This document shows positions 62,691-64,000 of a DNA stretch of 64,000 nucleotides, piece by piece. A program made the position numbers and the translations under genes. The stretch comes from Vibrio syngnathi (lineage in GTDB: Bacteria; Pseudomonadota; Gammaproteobacteria; Enterobacterales; Vibrionaceae): the NCBI RefSeq assembly GCF_002119525.1, contig NZ_CP017916.1, positions 1,488,001 to 1,552,000 of the forward strand, given 5' to 3'. Position 1 is the first letter of the stretch. The number at the start of each line of letters is the position of its first letter. Under the pieces are notes generated by a model. That model was not told the DNA's origin. It was given only the letters and a program-made list of their open reading frames with translations, and did not search any database.

Positions 62691-63239
62691 ATGTTTAAAA
62701 TTGAGACAAAGCGGCTGATTATTAGGGATATGAACCCTAGCGATGAAAGAGCCTTCGTGGCGATGTCTCAAGACGCTAAATATCAGCGTTTTTATGATGA
62801 AAGTGACTGTGACCCTGGTAAATATAAAGAGTTAACCAACTTGTTTATAGCTCAGGCTTCTGAAGAACCAAGGAAATCATATCAACTCGCTGTTGAAGAC
62901 AAGAGCACTGGCCAGTTCATTGGCACTGTTTGTTTGCGTCTAGAAGATAATCAACAAGCTTCAATGGGATGTGCGTTTTCAAGATTATCTCAAGGTAATA
63001 AGTTAAGCCATGAAGCGGCTCTCGCTTTGGCTGGTTTTGGTTTTTCAACATTGGGCGTACACCGCATTTATGCAGAGACAATCAGTAAGAATTTACCTGC
63101 CATTAAGCTCTGTAAGTCTTTAGGTATGCGCCAAGAAGCACATTTTAGAGAGCATCGTTTTTTCAAAGGGCGGTGGTGGGATACCGTCGTTCTGGCTGTC
63201 CTGCGAACCGAATGGGTCAAGGCATTGCCAAGTGGTTAA
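62691..63239 (+). CDS. GNAT acetyltransferase, RimJ/RimL-like
   Basis: 182 residues from ATG 62691, chosen for AAAAGGAATT upstream; the frame is open earlier. FKIETKRLIIRDMNPSDERAFVAM is the RimJ/RimL start, then ALALAGFGFSTLGVHRIYAETISKNLPAIKLCKSLGM and REHRFFKGRWWDTVVLAVLR. Probably N-acetylates an amine or protein N terminus. Confidence 0.88.
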   Translation: MFKIETKRLIIRDMNPSDERAFVAMSQDAKYQRFYDESDCDPGKYKELTNLFIAQASEEPRKSYQLAVEDKSTGQFIGTVCLRLEDNQQASMGCAFSRLSQGNKLSHEAALALAGFGFSTLGVHRIYAETISKNLPAIKLCKSLGMRQEAHFREHRFFKGRWWDTVVLAVLRTEWVKALPSG

Positions 63240-63452
63240 TGTAGAATCGATGTGTTTTACAAACAAGGCTCCGATTCAGAACGAGGTTATTCTGCTTTGA
63301 TACTGTGATACTTTGGTTCGGTAGTATCAAGGTGATGCTACTTGGTTTGGGGGAGTCTGCCTTCATTACTTGCCTCGATTATTTAAAAAGGCCGCAGTAA
63401 GATAACGGTTGGCTAGGTAATTGGTTGTTCGTTGTCTATAGGAGTTATAACT

Positions 63453-63884
63453 GTGTTTTATAGTAAGGAATACAACAAGGGGTTGCTGCTGATCCTTGTT
63501 TCGATAAGTGCTTTCATTGTCGTTACGTCTGATAATAACTCCGGAACATTCATCGCTCACGCCATCAACGGGTTAATTGCTTTGCTCTTTTTCTCCATGA
63601 CAATTGAGGTCAAAGGCAATGTATTGAGCTGGTACTTCGGCTTTGGTTTTTGGCGTAAGAATGTTGAAGTGTCAGACATAACGGAGACATCGTTTTATCA
63701 AAGCAAGTGGTATCAAGGTATTGGCATCCGCATGTTGAGCGATGGTTGGTTGTATAATGCATCGGTAGGTTCAGCGCTGAAGTTAAGTTTAAGCAATGGA
63801 AAGCATGTTTACATTGGTTGTAAGGATGCTGACGGTTTAAAGGCGGCCTTAAAAGCTGCTAACGAACAGATAACTCAAAAGTGA
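63453..63884 (+). CDS. Hypothetical membrane protein
   Basis: 143 residues from GTG 63453 (AGGAG eight bases before it). Two N-terminal membrane segments (LLLILVSISAFIVVTS and HAINGLIALLFFSMTI) are followed by a beta-rich soluble domain with SWYFGFGFWRKNVEVSDI and LSLSNGKHVYIGCKDADGLKAAL, resembling a PH-like fold. Not confidently assigned. Confidence 0.6.
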   Translation: MFYSKEYNKGLLLILVSISAFIVVTSDNNSGTFIAHAINGLIALLFFSMTIEVKGNVLSWYFGFGFWRKNVEVSDITETSFYQSKWYQGIGIRMLSDGWLYNASVGSALKLSLSNGKHVYIGCKDADGLKAALKAANEQITQK

Positions 63885-63975
63885 TTTACGAGGCTTGGCA
63901 CTTTTCGTTTAAAGTTGGACTAATGTTTAAGGTCGTATGGTTTAAGTTAGCGGCACTTTAATATCGCAACAAGTC
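63882..63975 (+). repeat. Degraded attC-like sequence
   Basis: AGTGATTTACGAGGCTTGGCACTTTTCG then TGTTTAAGGTCGTATGG and GCGGCACTTTAATATCGC follow the layout of attC site 5 with lost core sites. Lies right after the hypothetical membrane protein. Confidence 0.4.
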
Positions 63976-63988
63976 AATCGGAGGTTCG

Positions 63989-64000
63989 ATGGACAAAGCA
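63989..64000 (+). CDS. Start of a further gene, cut by the window end
   Basis: ATG at 63989 with CGGAGG four to nine bases upstream opens a frame of four codons (M-D-K-A) before the window ends. Nothing else can be said. Confidence 0.35.

Overview
The window reads as chromosomal DNA of a Vibrio, probably near the Splendidus clade. This rests on the moderately low G+C, Vibrio-style gene content (artPIQM, glpTQ, sbcDC, uspA, a catB-type acetyltransferase, a SEC-C protein of the PBPRA1643 type) and long attC sites resembling the repeats of vibrio chromosomal integrons. The assignment is by recognition; no search was run.

Layout. 0-16 kb is mostly core: the end of a chemotaxis receptor, a DHH phosphoesterase, a LysR regulator, a TonB-dependent receptor with an expanded signal-peptide n-region, a methyltransferase, a GNAT plus LysE-type exporter pair, a small beta-barrel protein, and sbcD-sbcC. 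Directly after sbcC lies a 1-kb array of 165/166-bp hairpin-forming tandem repeats, then a DUF2256 mini-protein and a RIO-type kinase. 16-26 kb holds a minus-strand operon for an iron-sulfur photolyase and an SDR, uspA, a PcfJ-like gene with a 44-residue zinc-ribbon partner, DUF3297, glpT, and a glpQ with an in-frame stop at codon 5. 26-44 kb is a mostly plus-strand run of small single-domain genes (HAD, methyltransferases, Nudix, VOC, GNAT, GFA, RraA, nucleotidyltransferase, HD, NTF2-like, SDR, catB, Rho-binding antiterminator, GyrI-like). Most have their own Shine-Dalgarno, and degraded attC-like relics sit between some of them, so it looks like an old accessory or cassette-derived region. 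44-54 kb returns to core: a GST, a large U32-family protein, a thioesterase, an ABC exporter and artPIQM.

At 54.1-56.4 kb a two-gene mobile element (tyrosine recombinase coupled to an IS91-type HUH transposase) separates the art operon from a cluster of integron cassettes at 56.5-62.6 kb. The cluster has attC sites but no intI in view, i.e. a CALIN-like arrangement. Cassettes carry a predicted two-domain nuclease (EVE-like plus Mrr-like), an FRG-domain protein, membrane proteins of unknown role, a winged-helix-like tail-anchored protein and a methyltransferase. A decayed IS110-family fragment sits in one cassette. Beyond it are a GNAT, a small membrane protein, another attC relic and the first codons of a further gene.

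Most interesting: the attC cluster with defence-like cargo beside an IS91-type element, the nonsense codon in glpQ, the hairpin repeat array beside the hairpin nuclease genes sbcDC, an 18-bp minisatellite extending the receptor signal peptide, stop-codon-anchored short tandem repeats downstream of several genes, and a possible small RNA near 39.65 kb.
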